Positions 18,005-30,526 of a stretch of DNA of 64,000 bases are shown here, in pieces (position 1 is the stretch's first letter; each line of letters begins with the position of its first letter). Under the pieces are notes generated by a model that saw only the letters and a list, made by a program, of their open reading frames with translations, did no database searches and was not told where the DNA came from. The stretch spans positions 558,001 through 622,000 of the forward strand of contig NZ_LN868939.1 of assembly GCF_001182745.1 (NCBI RefSeq), given 5' to 3'. The translations under genes and the position numbers were made by a program. Origin of the DNA: Nocardia farcinica. GTDB lineage: Bacteria > Actinomycetota > Actinomycetes > Mycobacteriales > Mycobacteriaceae.

Positions 18005-19911
18005 GGGCGCTCGCTTCCGGTCTGTTCGATGCCGAACGCGTTCTCCCAGGCGGCGGCGCCGGTGAGCCGCGGATGGGCGGCCCGGTAGCGTTCGCGCAGC
18101 TCGGGGAAGCGCGCGGCGAGTTCCTTGCGCAGGCGCATCGCCTCCTTGAACAGGCCCCAGGCCTGCCGTGGATCGCGCTTGCGGTACACCACGCCACGCC
18201 CGTCGGCGGTGGTGACGGTGACGCCGTCGACCTGCGAGAGCAGGAACCATCGCGCGTCCAGGGTCGGCACGTTCAGCTGCGGGGTCTCGTGGTGTTCGGG
18301 GCGGGCCGGGCGCAGGTTGTGCACGATGCCCTTGGCCAGTCTGCCGATCTTGGACACCGGGTTGGCGGGCTCGCCCACCGCGCCCACGTCCAGGTGGCTG
18401 GCCAGCGGCAGTTCGGTGGAGGAGGGCAGGATCACCGCGTCCGGGTACTGCTTGCGCAGTGCGTGCACCGCGCCCAGCGCCGAGGGCAGCAGCTGGAACA
18501 ACCGGTCCGGTCCGGCCAGGAAGTCGCGGATCGCCAGGTTCTGGATGGCGACGGTCGAATACTCCAGGCAGAGCAGGTGTTTCAGGGTCGCCTTGACGGT
18601 GTTGACGATCATGCCGCGGCCCTCGCCCGGCAGGTGCAGCGCCGCGACGACCAGGCGGTTGCGCAGGTGGAAGTAGGCCTGCCAGTCGATCGCGTCGTCC
18701 TTGTCGCTCCAGGCCATGTGCCACACCGCGGCGCCGGGCAGCGTGACCGTCGGGTAGCCGGCTTCGCGGGCGCGCAGGCCGTACTCGACGTCGTCCCACT
18801 TGAGGAACAGCGGCAGCGGCTGGCCGATCTGCTCGGCCACCTGGCGCGGGATCACGCAGGTCCACCAGCCGTTGAAATCGACGTCGATGCGCCGGTGCAG
18901 CAGCTTGGAGTTGTCGCGGTCGCGCAGCGGGTACTTGGCGAAATCGTGGTCGTACTCCACGTTCGGCGCGGCGGTCCACATGAAGATCGACCGGTCGACG
19001 ACCTCGCCCATGACGTGCAGGTGCGAGCGTTCCTGCAGGTTGAGCATCTGCCCGCCGACCAGCACGGGCGACTTCGCGAAGCGGGCGAAGGCGAGCGCGC
19101 GCAGGATCGAATCGGGCTCGATCTCGATGTCGTCGTCCATGAAGACGATGTACTCGGCGTCGGTGGTCTTCAGCGCCTCGTACATCACCCGGCTGTAGCC
19201 GCCGGATCCGCCGAGATTGGGTTGGTCATGGATGGCGAGCCGGTCACCGAGCACCGCCGCGGCCTCGGCGAACCCGGGTTCGTCGACGACCTTGCGGGTG
19301 CCCTGGTCGGGGATGATGACGGCCGCGACCTTCTCCAGCACCAGCGGGTCGGCGCCGAGCGCGGCCAGCGTCTTCACCGCGTCGGTGGGCCGGTTGAAGG
19401 TGGGCATGCCGACGGCGATGCTGCCCTCCCCCGGCGCTTCCAGCGGCGCGTACCAGCCGCCCGCGAGCAGCGTCACCGCGGTGTCGGTGGTGATGTCGAA
19501 CCAGATCCAGCCGCCGTCCTCGAACGGCGCCAGCTCGGTCTCGAACTCCACCGTCGTGGACTCCGCACCGGCGGGCACGGAGAACTCCTTGCCCTGCACG
19601 TGGATTCGCGAGCCGTCGGCCTTGGAGCGGTAGACGTCCACCCGCCCGTGGCCGGCCAGCTCCAGCCGCAGCACCACGGAGGTCAGGACCGTCCAGCGCC
19701 GCCAGTAGCTGGCGGGCAGCGCGTTGAAGTAGGTGCAGAACGACACCTCCGACTCCGCGCCGATCGAGAGCGAGGTGCGGGTGGCCGCGTGCGCGCGGCG
19801 GGCGTTGGTCGCCGATTCCTCCAGATAGAGCGTGCGCACGTCGAGCGGTTCACCCGGCCGGGGCAGGATGATGCGCTGCAACAGCGAGGTCGCGCGGGTC
19901 TGGGTCGTCAT
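18001..19911 (-). CDS. glfT2: Galactofuranosyltransferase GlfT2
   Basis: A bifunctional GT2 enzyme that polymerises the galactan of arabinogalactan from UDP-galactofuranose with alternating beta-(1->5) and beta-(1->6) links. The 636 residues match the mycobacterial length (637). An N-terminal beta-sandwich is followed by the GT-A core with the metal-binding YIVFMDDDIEIEPDS (near 258), the catalytic WDDVEYG (near 372) and the metal histidine in VWHMAW (near 397). ATG at 19911 (MTTQTRAT) fits the usual N-terminus ending in RIILPRPGEP and has GGAAG upstream. An alternative ATG at 19935 would add 8 residues. Glf, which makes its substrate, is encoded 61 bases upstream. Confidence 0.95.
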   Translation of the reverse strand: MTTQTRATSLLQRIILPRPGEPLDVRTLYLEESATNARRAHAATRTSLSIGAESEVSFCTYFNALPASYWRRWTVLTSVVLRLELAGHGRVDVYRSKADGSRIHVQGKEFSVPAGAESTTVEFETELAPFEDGGWIWFDITTDTAVTLLAGGWYAPLEAPGEGSIAVGMPTFNRPTDAVKTLAALGADPLVLEKVAAVIIPDQGTRKVVDEPGFAEAAAVLGDRLAIHDQPNLGGSGGYSRVMYEALKTTDAEYIVFMDDDIEIEPDSILRALAFARFAKSPVLVGGQMLNLQERSHLHVMGEVVDRSIFMWTAAPNVEYDHDFAKYPLRDRDNSKLLHRRIDVDFNGWWTCVIPRQVAEQIGQPLPLFLKWDDVEYGLRAREAGYPTVTLPGAAVWHMAWSDKDDAIDWQAYFHLRNRLVVAALHLPGEGRGMIVNTVKATLKHLLCLEYSTVAIQNLAIRDFLAGPDRLFQLLPSALGAVHALRKQYPDAVILPSSTELPLASHLDVGAVGEPANPVSKIGRLAKGIVHNLRPARPEHHETPQLNVPTLDARWFLLSQVDGVTVTTADGRGVVYRKRDPRQAWGLFKEAMRLRKELAARFPELRERYRAAHPRLTGAAAWENAFGIEQTGSERP

Positions 19912-19972
19912 GTCTTCCACTATCGACTGGGTCATCGTCGGCTTTCGGTGTTGGCGCGCCTGGTCAAGGGCC

Positions 19973-22034
<2,062 letters not shown>

Positions 22035-22055
22035 CGCAGTCGAGGCTCCAGCGCG

Positions 22056-22595
22056 TCAGGAGGTGGGCGCGGTGGCGAACCAGCGGGCCGTGGCCGGGAC
22101 GGCGGCGACGGCCGCGATCACCAGTGGCACAACCGAACCCACCAGGCACGGCAGCCAGTCGCCGTGCACGAAGGCGGTGACCACGCCGGGCAGGCCGGTG
22201 GTCGCGGTCGCGATGTCCACCCCGGTGCCGCCTTCGGTGGACCAGTGGATGCCGTAGTCGGATCGGTACCCGGTCAGGGCGGCGAGCAGGCCGAGGGCGG
22301 CGAAGGCGAGCCAGGCGCCCGACGCGAGCAGCACCATCCAGCGCCCCTCGTCCGCGCGCCGGAGCATCTGCAGCGCACCGTATCCCAGCGCGACCGCCAG
22401 CAGCGCGGCCCCGAGCGCCGTGGCGACGGCCAGTGAGTTGTCGTAGCGGCCCGGGTCGGACACGAACGACGCACCCAGGATGAGCAGCCCCAGCACGTTG
22501 GCCGCCGCACCGACGGCGGCGAACCCCGCGCTCACCGTGGCGGTGACGCTCGCGGTGGTGGTGGCACTGCCTGCCCTGACCTCGGGGGCGCTCAT
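22056..22595 (-). CDS. Small four-helix membrane protein, function unknown
   Basis: A 179-residue protein with four hydrophobic segments (about 20-45, 57-80, 88-110 and 145-165) and a short extracytoplasmic loop containing YRSDYGIHWSTEGG between the third and fourth. ATG at 22595 (MSAPEVRAG) is well supported by GGAGGAACC just upstream. No motif or family could be recognised. It is co-oriented with the next membrane protein gene and with the MerR gene about 110 bases upstream. Confidence 0.7.
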   Translation of the reverse strand: MSAPEVRAGSATTTASVTATVSAGFAAVGAAANVLGLLILGASFVSDPGRYDNSLAVATALGAALLAVALGYGALQMLRRADEGRWMVLLASGAWLAFAALGLLAALTGYRSDYGIHWSTEGGTGVDIATATTGLPGVVTAFVHGDWLPCLVGSVVPLVIAAVAAVPATARWFATAPTS

Positions 22596-22705
22596 GGTTC
22601 CTCCTCGTGCGCGCGAACGACACGCCAAGTATGCGCAGCGCCGACGCCGGATGCGCGACGGCGCCCGCGCGGATCGCTCCACGCGGGCGCCTGTCCGAGA
22701 TCGGC

Positions 22706-23479
22706 CTACCGGAGGTTCGCCTCGGCGTAGACCTTCATCGCGTCGCGGACGTAGGCCGCGGTGCCCTCGCCGTGCACGTCGTAGTTGGCCGCGAAACGCG
22801 GGTCGGCGACGTACATCTCACCGAGGTTGACGAAGGCGTCGGCGGTGACGGGCTTGCCCTGCCAGCCGAGCGCGATCCAGTCGCGGTGCCGGGCCGCGAT
22901 GGCCTGCACCTCGTCGCTGTCGACGGGCAGGCCGGCCGCGTGCGCCCGGCCGTAGTCGGCCGCGATGTCCAGGTGGGTCTGCCCGAACTCCTTCTTCTGC
23001 TCCTCCGACAGCGAGCGCCACCACTTGTCGCCCCTGTCGTAGGCGTCCTTGCCCCAGCGCTCGATCACCTCGTCCTTGTACTGGGAGTGATCGAAGCCGT
23101 CGAAAACTTCTGCTGCCACGAGCTGTTCACCTCTTTCCGTCTTCTGCAGCGTGGTTCGTACCGACTCGATCAGCCGCCGGATCCGGTCCTGTTCCTGCGT
23201 CAGCAGGTCCAGGTGCGTGCGCAGCGCTGCCGCGGTGTCCTGCTCGCCCGCGAGGACCTCGGCGATGACCGGGAGGCCGAGGCCGAGTTCGCGCAGCAGC
23301 AGGATCCGTTGCAGGCGCAGGAGGGAGTCCTGGTCGTAGTATCGGTACCCGTTGGCGCCGATCCGGCTGGGTGGCAACAGCCCGAGCTGGCCGTAGTGGC
23401 GCAGCGTCCGGCTGGTGGTACCGGCCGCCCTGGCCAGATCCTGGATGGACCATTCACCGGTGCGGGTACCCGACGTCAT
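22706..23479 (-). CDS. MerR-family transcriptional regulator with TipAS-like C-terminus
   Basis: A 257-residue regulator. The N-terminal winged helix (about residues 9-78) shows the MerR signature EWSIQDLARAAGTTSRTLRHY and GYRYYDQDSLLRLQ. A coiled-coil dimerisation helix follows (about 85-125). The C-terminal 130 residues resemble the TipAS ligand-binding domain (WGKDAYDRGDKWWRSLS, DPRFAANYD). ATG at 23479 is preferred over 23506 because GGAGA lies 8 bases upstream. TipA-like proteins bind cyclic peptides or hydrophobic compounds and remodel the promoter by DNA twisting. The promoter described at 23517-23547 suggests that it regulates itself. Confidence 0.92.
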   Translation of the reverse strand: MTSGTRTGEWSIQDLARAAGTTSRTLRHYGQLGLLPPSRIGANGYRYYDQDSLLRLQRILLLRELGLGLPVIAEVLAGEQDTAAALRTHLDLLTQEQDRIRRLIESVRTTLQKTERGEQLVAAEVFDGFDHSQYKDEVIERWGKDAYDRGDKWWRSLSEEQKKEFGQTHLDIAADYGRAHAAGLPVDSDEVQAIAARHRDWIALGWQGKPVTADAFVNLGEMYVADPRFAANYDVHGEGTAAYVRDAMKVYAEANLR

Positions 23480-23516
23480 GACCGGTTCTCCTTCCGCGTT
23501 TCTCATCGGTGAGACC

Positions 23517-23547
23517 AGTCTGCAAGTTGACGTTACGTCAAGGTCAA
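23517..23547 (-). promoter_or_regulatory. MerR-type promoter with 19-bp spacer and central operator
   Basis: On the minus strand a -35 box TTGACC (23542-23547) and a -10-like CAGACT (23517-23522) are separated by 19 bases. The spacer holds the near-palindrome TTGACGTAACGTCAA (23527-23541). An over-long spacer with a central inverted repeat is the hallmark of MerR-activated promoters. The site sits about 37 bases before the regulator's ATG. Confidence 0.8.
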
Positions 23548-23578
23548 CAGTCTTTTTCCGCGGTTTCGGGCGGGGTGC

Positions 23579-25075
23579 TCAGGCGGGCGCGGCCCCGGGC
23601 GGCGGGACGGGGGCGGGCACGTCCGCCGGCACCACCGGATCCGCGAGCGGCGGCATGGGAAGGCCGGCCGGGTGCCGTGGCAGCGCCTCCACCGGCGGCG
23701 CCCCGCCGGGCGGCACGGTTCCCGGTGGCACGGACTCCGAAGGCGCCGTCTCCGAGGGCACGGTCTCTGAGGGCACAGTGTCGGTGGGCACGGTCTCCGT
23801 GGGCAGGGTGTCCAATCCGTCTGTGCCCGGGATCAATTCCATCAGTGTCGTGAAATCGACGACCTGCGCGCCCAGCGTCGGCGTGGCGATGATGACGCCG
23901 TTGGTGAACAGCCGGTAGGTGCCCGCGTTCTGCGGCAGCCCCCACTCCGGGCCGAGCGGGGTACCGAGCGTGCTGTTCGCCCCGCCGATCCGCTCGTATT
24001 CGACGTCGATCGCCGACGGCGTCTCGGCGGCCCGGGTGCGCGGATCGGCGGGCGGACGGGCCACCTCCAGGTCGGCCGGGCGCGGGCCGACCTCGAAGGT
24101 CTGGATGTCGGCGGGCGCGCCGCCGTCGGGGGCCGCGGAGTATTCCGAGCGCAGGATGTGCCCGTCGCGCAGCAGCACCTGCCCGGCGGTCGAGGCGACG
24201 GCGGCCGCGGTGCGCGGGTCCTCCTTCTCGGTGCCCGGATACACCTGGCAGTCGGTGGTGTCGCAGGTCTGGGCGTAGGGGTAGCGCTGTTCGGCGAGCG
24301 CGTAGGAGCGCGCGGCGACCGCCTGCGCGCGCAATGCCTCGCCGGCGCCCTTGTCGGCCCAGTTGGCCTGCACCTCGGCGGGCACCACGCCGAGCAGGTA
24401 GTCCTCGACGTCCACGCGGTTCACCGTCCGGAAGGCGCCGTCCTCGGTGGCGACGCCGAGCGAGCCGCGGTATGCGCGGCCGTTGCACAGCGTGAGGTGT
24501 TCCTCGGCCGGCCTGCCGGGATTCGGGTCGAGGGGATAGATCCACGGGTCGGCGGTCGAGGTCTGCCACAGCACGTCGCCGTCGCAGCCCAGGGTGACCA
24601 CGACGTTGGCGCCGCCGTCGGCGAGCGGGGTCAGATGCGCGACCTGGCCGGGTTCGAGGGTGCGGCCTGCCACCCGCGCGCCCGCGTCGGCGTAGGCGTC
24701 CAGCACCGCGTCGTCCTGATCCATCAACCGCACCGCGAGGGTGGTCGGCGGGACCGTCCCCAGGGTGGCCCCCGGGTAGTAGTGGGCGAGGATGCGTTCG
24801 GCGAGCCAGCCCTCCTGGGCGCTGTCGAACGCGCCGACCTGGCTCATGCCGCGTCCGTGACCCGGGCCTGCCAGGGGTTCGTATGCGCGGTCGACGGGCC
24901 ACTGGGTGTAGGCCAGGGCGCCGCCGACCAGCAGGACGGTGCCGCCGGTGGCGAGGACGGGGCGCAACCGGACCTTCGGTGGGCCGACCCGGTTCCTGAT
25001 CCGCAGCCGGATCCGGCGCCGGGTCCGGCGTAGGCCGGCGTTGTCGCTGTCGTCGAGCTGGCGCTTGCGTTGCAT
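23579..25075 (-). CDS. SpoIID/LytB-domain protein, probable peptidoglycan lytic transglycosylase
   Basis: A 498-residue envelope protein. A basic N-terminus is followed by one membrane segment (about 40-58). The SpoIID domain begins around residue 70 and contains VNRVDVEDYLLGVVPAEV, where the Glu corresponds to the catalytic Glu of SpoIID, and ALRAQAVAARSYAL. Around residues 350-400 is an LGFP-like piece (GGANSTLGTPLGPEWG). The C-terminal 90 residues are a Thr/Pro/Glu/Ser tail with 5-residue repeats such as ETVPS. SpoIID enzymes cut glycan strands stripped of stem peptides. It is transcribed away from the PGRP amidase gene, which could supply such strands. Confidence 0.85.
   Translation of the reverse strand: MQRKRQLDDSDNAGLRRTRRRIRLRIRNRVGPPKVRLRPVLATGGTVLLVGGALAYTQWPVDRAYEPLAGPGHGRGMSQVGAFDSAQEGWLAERILAHYYPGATLGTVPPTTLAVRLMDQDDAVLDAYADAGARVAGRTLEPGQVAHLTPLADGGANVVVTLGCDGDVLWQTSTADPWIYPLDPNPGRPAEEHLTLCNGRAYRGSLGVATEDGAFRTVNRVDVEDYLLGVVPAEVQANWADKGAGEALRAQAVAARSYALAEQRYPYAQTCDTTDCQVYPGTEKEDPRTAAAVASTAGQVLLRDGHILRSEYSAAPDGGAPADIQTFEVGPRPADLEVARPPADPRTRAAETPSAIDVEYERIGGANSTLGTPLGPEWGLPQNAGTYRLFTNGVIIATPTLGAQVVDFTTLMELIPGTDGLDTLPTETVPTDTVPSETVPSETAPSESVPPGTVPPGGAPPVEALPRHPAGLPMPPLADPVVPADVPAPVPPPGAAPA
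23727..23816 (-). repeat. 15-bp tandem repeat in the SpoIID-protein tail
   Basis: Six imperfect 15-base units (consensus GGCACGGTCTCCGAG on the plus strand) encode the alternating ETVPS/DTVPT units of the surface-exposed tail. The unit length is a multiple of three, so copy-number changes would alter only the tail length. Confidence 0.75.
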
Positions 25076-25267
25076 GGCTCACTCCCACTTGTCGGCATGT
25101 CTCCCGGACCGGCCGCGCTCCGAGGGCTACATTCGAGCAATCACAGGTCTAACCCTAAACCAGAGGTTTATATTTGTGATGGATGTGAACTAGTGTGATG
25201 GCTGTTGCATCAGGAAGCAAGCCTGATCTGCGCACCTGATCACCGTTCGACCTGATGGGAGATGCTC
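25076..25267. promoter_or_regulatory. Divergent promoter region between the SpoIID-type and PGRP amidase genes
   Basis: The region between the two hydrolase genes includes an A/T-rich core (25140-25200) unusual for this genome. It contains GGTTTATATTTG and two exact copies of TGTGATGG (25175-25182 and 25194-25201) whose starts are 19 bases apart. Both genes probably start here. The direct repeats may be a regulator site, but the regulator cannot be named. Confidence 0.5.
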
Positions 25268-27526
<2,259 letters not shown>

Positions 27527-27531
27527 TCACC

Positions 27532-27560
27532 CGCCCGGCGCCCCACGGGACGTCCGGGCG
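27532..27560. terminator. Possible bidirectional hairpin between convergent genes
   Basis: Inverted arms CGCCCGG (27532-27538) and CCGGGCG (27554-27560) lie between the amidase stop and the end of the HAD gene. The stem is short with a 15-base loop and no T run, so this is a weak candidate. Confidence 0.3.
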
Positions 27561-27600
27561 CCGCAGCCGAGGCGAGCGCCCCACAGCACCGGCCGAGCCC

Positions 27601-28431
27601 TCACCCCCACCAGCGCTCGAGCACGCGCGCCACGCCGTCCTCGGAGTTGGTGGTGGTGACCTCGTTGGCGGCCGCGATGGCTTCGGCGTGCGCGTTGGCC
27701 ATGGCGACGCCGTGCCCGGCCAGTTCGAGCATGGGCACGTCGTTGGGCATGTCGCCGAAGGTGATGAGGGTGTCCGGTTCGACGCCGAGCCGCTGCGCCA
27801 CGGTCCGCAGGCCAGAGGCCTTGGTCACCCCGGGGGCGGACAGTTCGACGAGCCCGTGATCGGTGGAGTAGGTGATGTCGGCGCGATCCCCGACCAGCGG
27901 GGCCAAGGCGTTGCGCATGTCGCCGCTGTGCGCCCCGGGTAGTCGGATGAGCATCTTGATCGCGGGCGCGTCGACCACCTCGTGCCGGGCGACGGCGGTG
28001 TCGTCGGGGTTGAGCCAGGCGTGTTCGTACTCCGGCGAGCTCACGAACTGGGGCGTGGCCGCGTCGTGCGCGGACTCGCCGACCCGCTCGGCGGCCAGCC
28101 CGCAGCCGGGCAGGGCGTGTTCGGCGATCTCGGCCAGCCACTCCAGAGTCGCCACGTCGAGCACGTGCCCGGCGAGGATCTTGTCGGCCGCGCTGTCGTA
28201 GATGACCGCGCCGTTGGCGCACACGCACAGCGGCGCGTACCCGAGCCCCTCCACGACCGGGTCGACCCAGCGCGGCGGCCTGCCGGTCGCCAGCACGAAC
28301 GGCACGCCATCGGCGACCAGGGCGGCGACGGCCGCGCGGGTACGGGCACTGACGCGCTCGTCGTGGTCGATGAGCGTGCCGTCCACGTCGGTGGCGACCA
28401 TCTTCGGCTTGGGCAGGTGCAGGCGTGTCAC
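27601..28431 (-). CDS. HAD-superfamily Cof-type phosphatase (Rv3813c type)
   Basis: A 276-residue HAD hydrolase of the Cof/YbiV class. Motif I is DVDGTL (Asp15, Asp17), motif II FVLATGR, motif III a lysine in VTKASGL, and motif IV TFGDMPNDVPML. A C2-type cap lies between motifs II and III. Such enzymes dephosphorylate sugar phosphates or cofactors; the substrate here is unknown. The GTG start at 28431 has only a weak ribosome site. It occupies the same place as Rv3813c, just past the amidase gene, and is convergent with it. Confidence 0.88.
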   Translation of the reverse strand: MTRLHLPKPKMVATDVDGTLIDHDERVSARTRAAVAALVADGVPFVLATGRPPRWVDPVVEGLGYAPLCVCANGAVIYDSAADKILAGHVLDVATLEWLAEIAEHALPGCGLAAERVGESAHDAATPQFVSSPEYEHAWLNPDDTAVARHEVVDAPAIKMLIRLPGAHSGDMRNALAPLVGDRADITYSTDHGLVELSAPGVTKASGLRTVAQRLGVEPDTLITFGDMPNDVPMLELAGHGVAMANAHAEAIAAANEVTTTNSEDGVARVLERWWG

Positions 28432-28611
28432 CTATCCATCCTGCCGGATGACCGGCCCGCCGCGGTCGGGAAGTGACGCAGCCGCGGCCGGGAACCCCCG
28501 CAGCGGGGACATGCCGAGCCCGGACGAGTGCCGCACGCGCCCGCGCCCGCCTCCCTATGATCAGGGTCCGATACCCGTATGCCCGGCCCCCGCCGGAGGA
28601 CCTGAGGACTG

Positions 28612-29589
28612 ATGATCGGCTTCCTGCTACGACGCGCCGCGAATTACGTCGTGCTGTTGCTGCTGGCCTCGTTCCTGACCTTCGCCGTCGCCGGACTCAC
28701 CTTCCGGCCGCTGGACAGCCTCGAGCAGCGCAACCCGCGGCCGCCGCAGGCGGTGATCGACGCCAAGGCCGAGCAACTGCACCTGGACGAACCGATCCCG
28801 CAGCGCTACCTGACCTGGGTGAGCGGCGCGGTGCGCGGCGATTTCGGCACGACACTGGCGGGCCAGCCGGTGAGCGAGGAACTGGGCCGCCGGATCGGGG
28901 TGAGCCTGCGGCTGCTGGTGATCGGTTCCGTGCTCGGCACCGTGCTCGGCGTGCTGATCGGTGCGGCAGGGGCGATCCGGCAGTACCGCTTCAGTGACTA
29001 CTTCACCACGATCGTGTCGCTGGTGCTGCTGAGCACGCCGATCTTCCTGCTCGCGACACTACTGAAATACGGTGCGCTGGAGATCAATTCGCTCACCGGT
29101 CAACGGATCTTCCTCTACACCGGGGAGACCTCGGCGCACCGGATCGAGGGGCTGTGGCCGCAGTTGCTCGACCGGCTGCAACATCTGGTGCTGCCGACCC
29201 TGGCGCTGGCGCTGGGCGGCATGGCGGGCTACAGCCGCTACCAGCGCAACGCGATGCTGGACGTGCTGCAGAGCGATTTCATCCGCACCGCCCGCGCCAA
29301 AGGACTCACCCGCGGCCGGGCGCTGTACAAGCACGGGTTGCGCACCGCCCTGATCCCGATGGCGACGCTGTTCGCCTACAGCCTCGGTGGTCTGATCACC
29401 GGCGCCACCTTCACCGAGAAGATCTTCGGCTGGCACGGCGTGGGCGAGTGGCTGGTCGACGCGGTGAACGCGCAGGACATCTACGTGGTGGTGACGGTGA
29501 CCGTGTTCACCGGTCTGGTGGTGCTGGTCTCGGGCCTGCTCTCCGACATCGTCTACGCGATCCTGGACCCGCGGGTGCGGGTCGGATGA
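28612..29589 (+). CDS. Dipeptide/oligopeptide ABC transporter permease (DppB family)
   Basis: A 325-residue inner membrane permease with six predicted helices. It has the DppB-type N-terminus, the periplasmic RYLTWVSGAVRGDFGTT segment typical of peptide/nickel permeases, and an EAA-like cytoplasmic loop (RTARAKGLTRGRAL) that contacts the ATPase. The start follows a GGAGGACCTGAGGACTG region. It is the first gene of an operon continuing with the second permease 19 bases downstream, a double ATPase and two binding proteins. The substrate is probably a peptide but is not determined by sequence. Confidence 0.9.
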   Translation: MIGFLLRRAANYVVLLLLASFLTFAVAGLTFRPLDSLEQRNPRPPQAVIDAKAEQLHLDEPIPQRYLTWVSGAVRGDFGTTLAGQPVSEELGRRIGVSLRLLVIGSVLGTVLGVLIGAAGAIRQYRFSDYFTTIVSLVLLSTPIFLLATLLKYGALEINSLTGQRIFLYTGETSAHRIEGLWPQLLDRLQHLVLPTLALALGGMAGYSRYQRNAMLDVLQSDFIRTARAKGLTRGRALYKHGLRTALIPMATLFAYSLGGLITGATFTEKIFGWHGVGEWLVDAVNAQDIYVVVTVTVFTGLVVLVSGLLSDIVYAILDPRVRVG

Positions 29590-29608
29590 GGCGCGGGGGG
29601 AGGCGGTC

Positions 29609-30526
29609 ATGACCGAAGCCGAGATCATCGTCGCGGGCGCACCGGAGTCCGCGACGGGCAGGCGCGCGCTGGTGTGGCGGCGGTTCCTGCGCAACAAGCC
29701 CGCGGTGGTGGCGGCCGTGGTGTTGCTGCTGCTCGTGCTGGCCAGTTTCGTGCTGCCGCACTTCCTGGCCTTCGACTACCTGGACCAGGACCGCACCGCC
29801 CTGCGCCAGCCACCGAGCCCGCGTCACCCGTTCGGGACCGACCCGATCGGACACGACGTGCTCGCCCAAACCCTGCGCGGGGCACAGAAATCACTGATCA
29901 TCGGCTTCTGCGTCGCGATCTTCAGCACCGCGATCGCCGCGATCGCGGGGTCGGTGGCGGGCCTGCTCGGCGGCTGGACCGACCGGGCGATCATGTGGCT
30001 GGTCGACCTGCTGCTGGTCGTGCCGAGCACGATCGTCATCATGCTGTTCGCGCCGCGGGTCAAGGGCGGCGGCGGCATCGTGCTGCTGGTGGTGTTGCTG
30101 AGCGCCTTCGGCTGGATGATCAGCGCGCGCATCGTGCGCGGGTTGACGATGAGCCTGCGCGAACGCGAATTCGTGCGCGCCGCACGCTATATGGGCGCGC
30201 CGACGCGCACCGTGATCGCGACGCACATCATGCCCAACATCGCCTCGATCCTCATCATCGACACCACCCTCACCGTGGGTGCGGCGATCATGGCCGAAAC
30301 CGGGCTGAGCTTCCTGGGTTTCGGGGTGCAACCGCCGGACGTCTCGCTGGGGACGCTGATCCGCGACGGCACCGCCTCGGCGCTCACCTACCCCTGGCTG
30401 TTCCTGTTCTCCGGCGGATTCCTGATCACGGTGGTGCTGTGCGCCAACCTGATCGGCGACGGGTTGCGCGACGCGTTCGACCCCGGCGCCAAGGGTGCGC
30501 GGAAGCGGAAGCGGGGGAAGGCATGA
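29609..30526 (+). CDS. Dipeptide/oligopeptide ABC transporter permease (DppC family)
   Basis: A 305-residue partner permease. It has a cytoplasmic N-terminal extension, a first helix near residues 35-55, the family motif [13 protein letters not shown], and an EAA-like loop [21 protein letters not shown]-terminal basic tail (GARKRKRGK) follows the last helix. GGGGGAGG lies upstream of its ATG. Its stop overlaps the start of the ATPase gene as ATGA, so permease and ATPase are translationally coupled. Confidence 0.9.
   Translation: MTEAEIIVAGAPESATGRRALVWRRFLRNKPAVVAAVVLLLLVLASFVLPHFLAFDYLDQDRTALRQPPSPRHPFGTDPIGHDVLAQTLRGAQKSLIIGFCVAIFSTAIAAIAGSVAGLLGGWTDRAIMWLVDLLLVVPSTIVIMLFAPRVKGGGGIVLLVVLLSAFGWMISARIVRGLTMSLREREFVRAARYMGAPTRTVIATHIMPNIASILIIDTTLTVGAAIMAETGLSFLGFGVQPPDVSLGTLIRDGTASALTYPWLFLFSGGFLITVVLCANLIGDGLRDAFDPGAKGARKRKRGKA

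Noticed and set aside
17441..18979. A 512-residue form of the PAP2 protein
   Set aside because: The extension runs antiparallel in coding sense within glfT2 in another frame. The GTGA overlap at 18001-18004 provides the natural start.
28443..28460. Partial resemblance of CGGATGACCGG near 28.44 kb to the 3' end of the tRNA-Gly gene at 49.86 kb, as a possible attachment repeat
   Set aside because: The match is about ten bases with mismatches beyond it, far too short for an att site, and no integrase gene is present.
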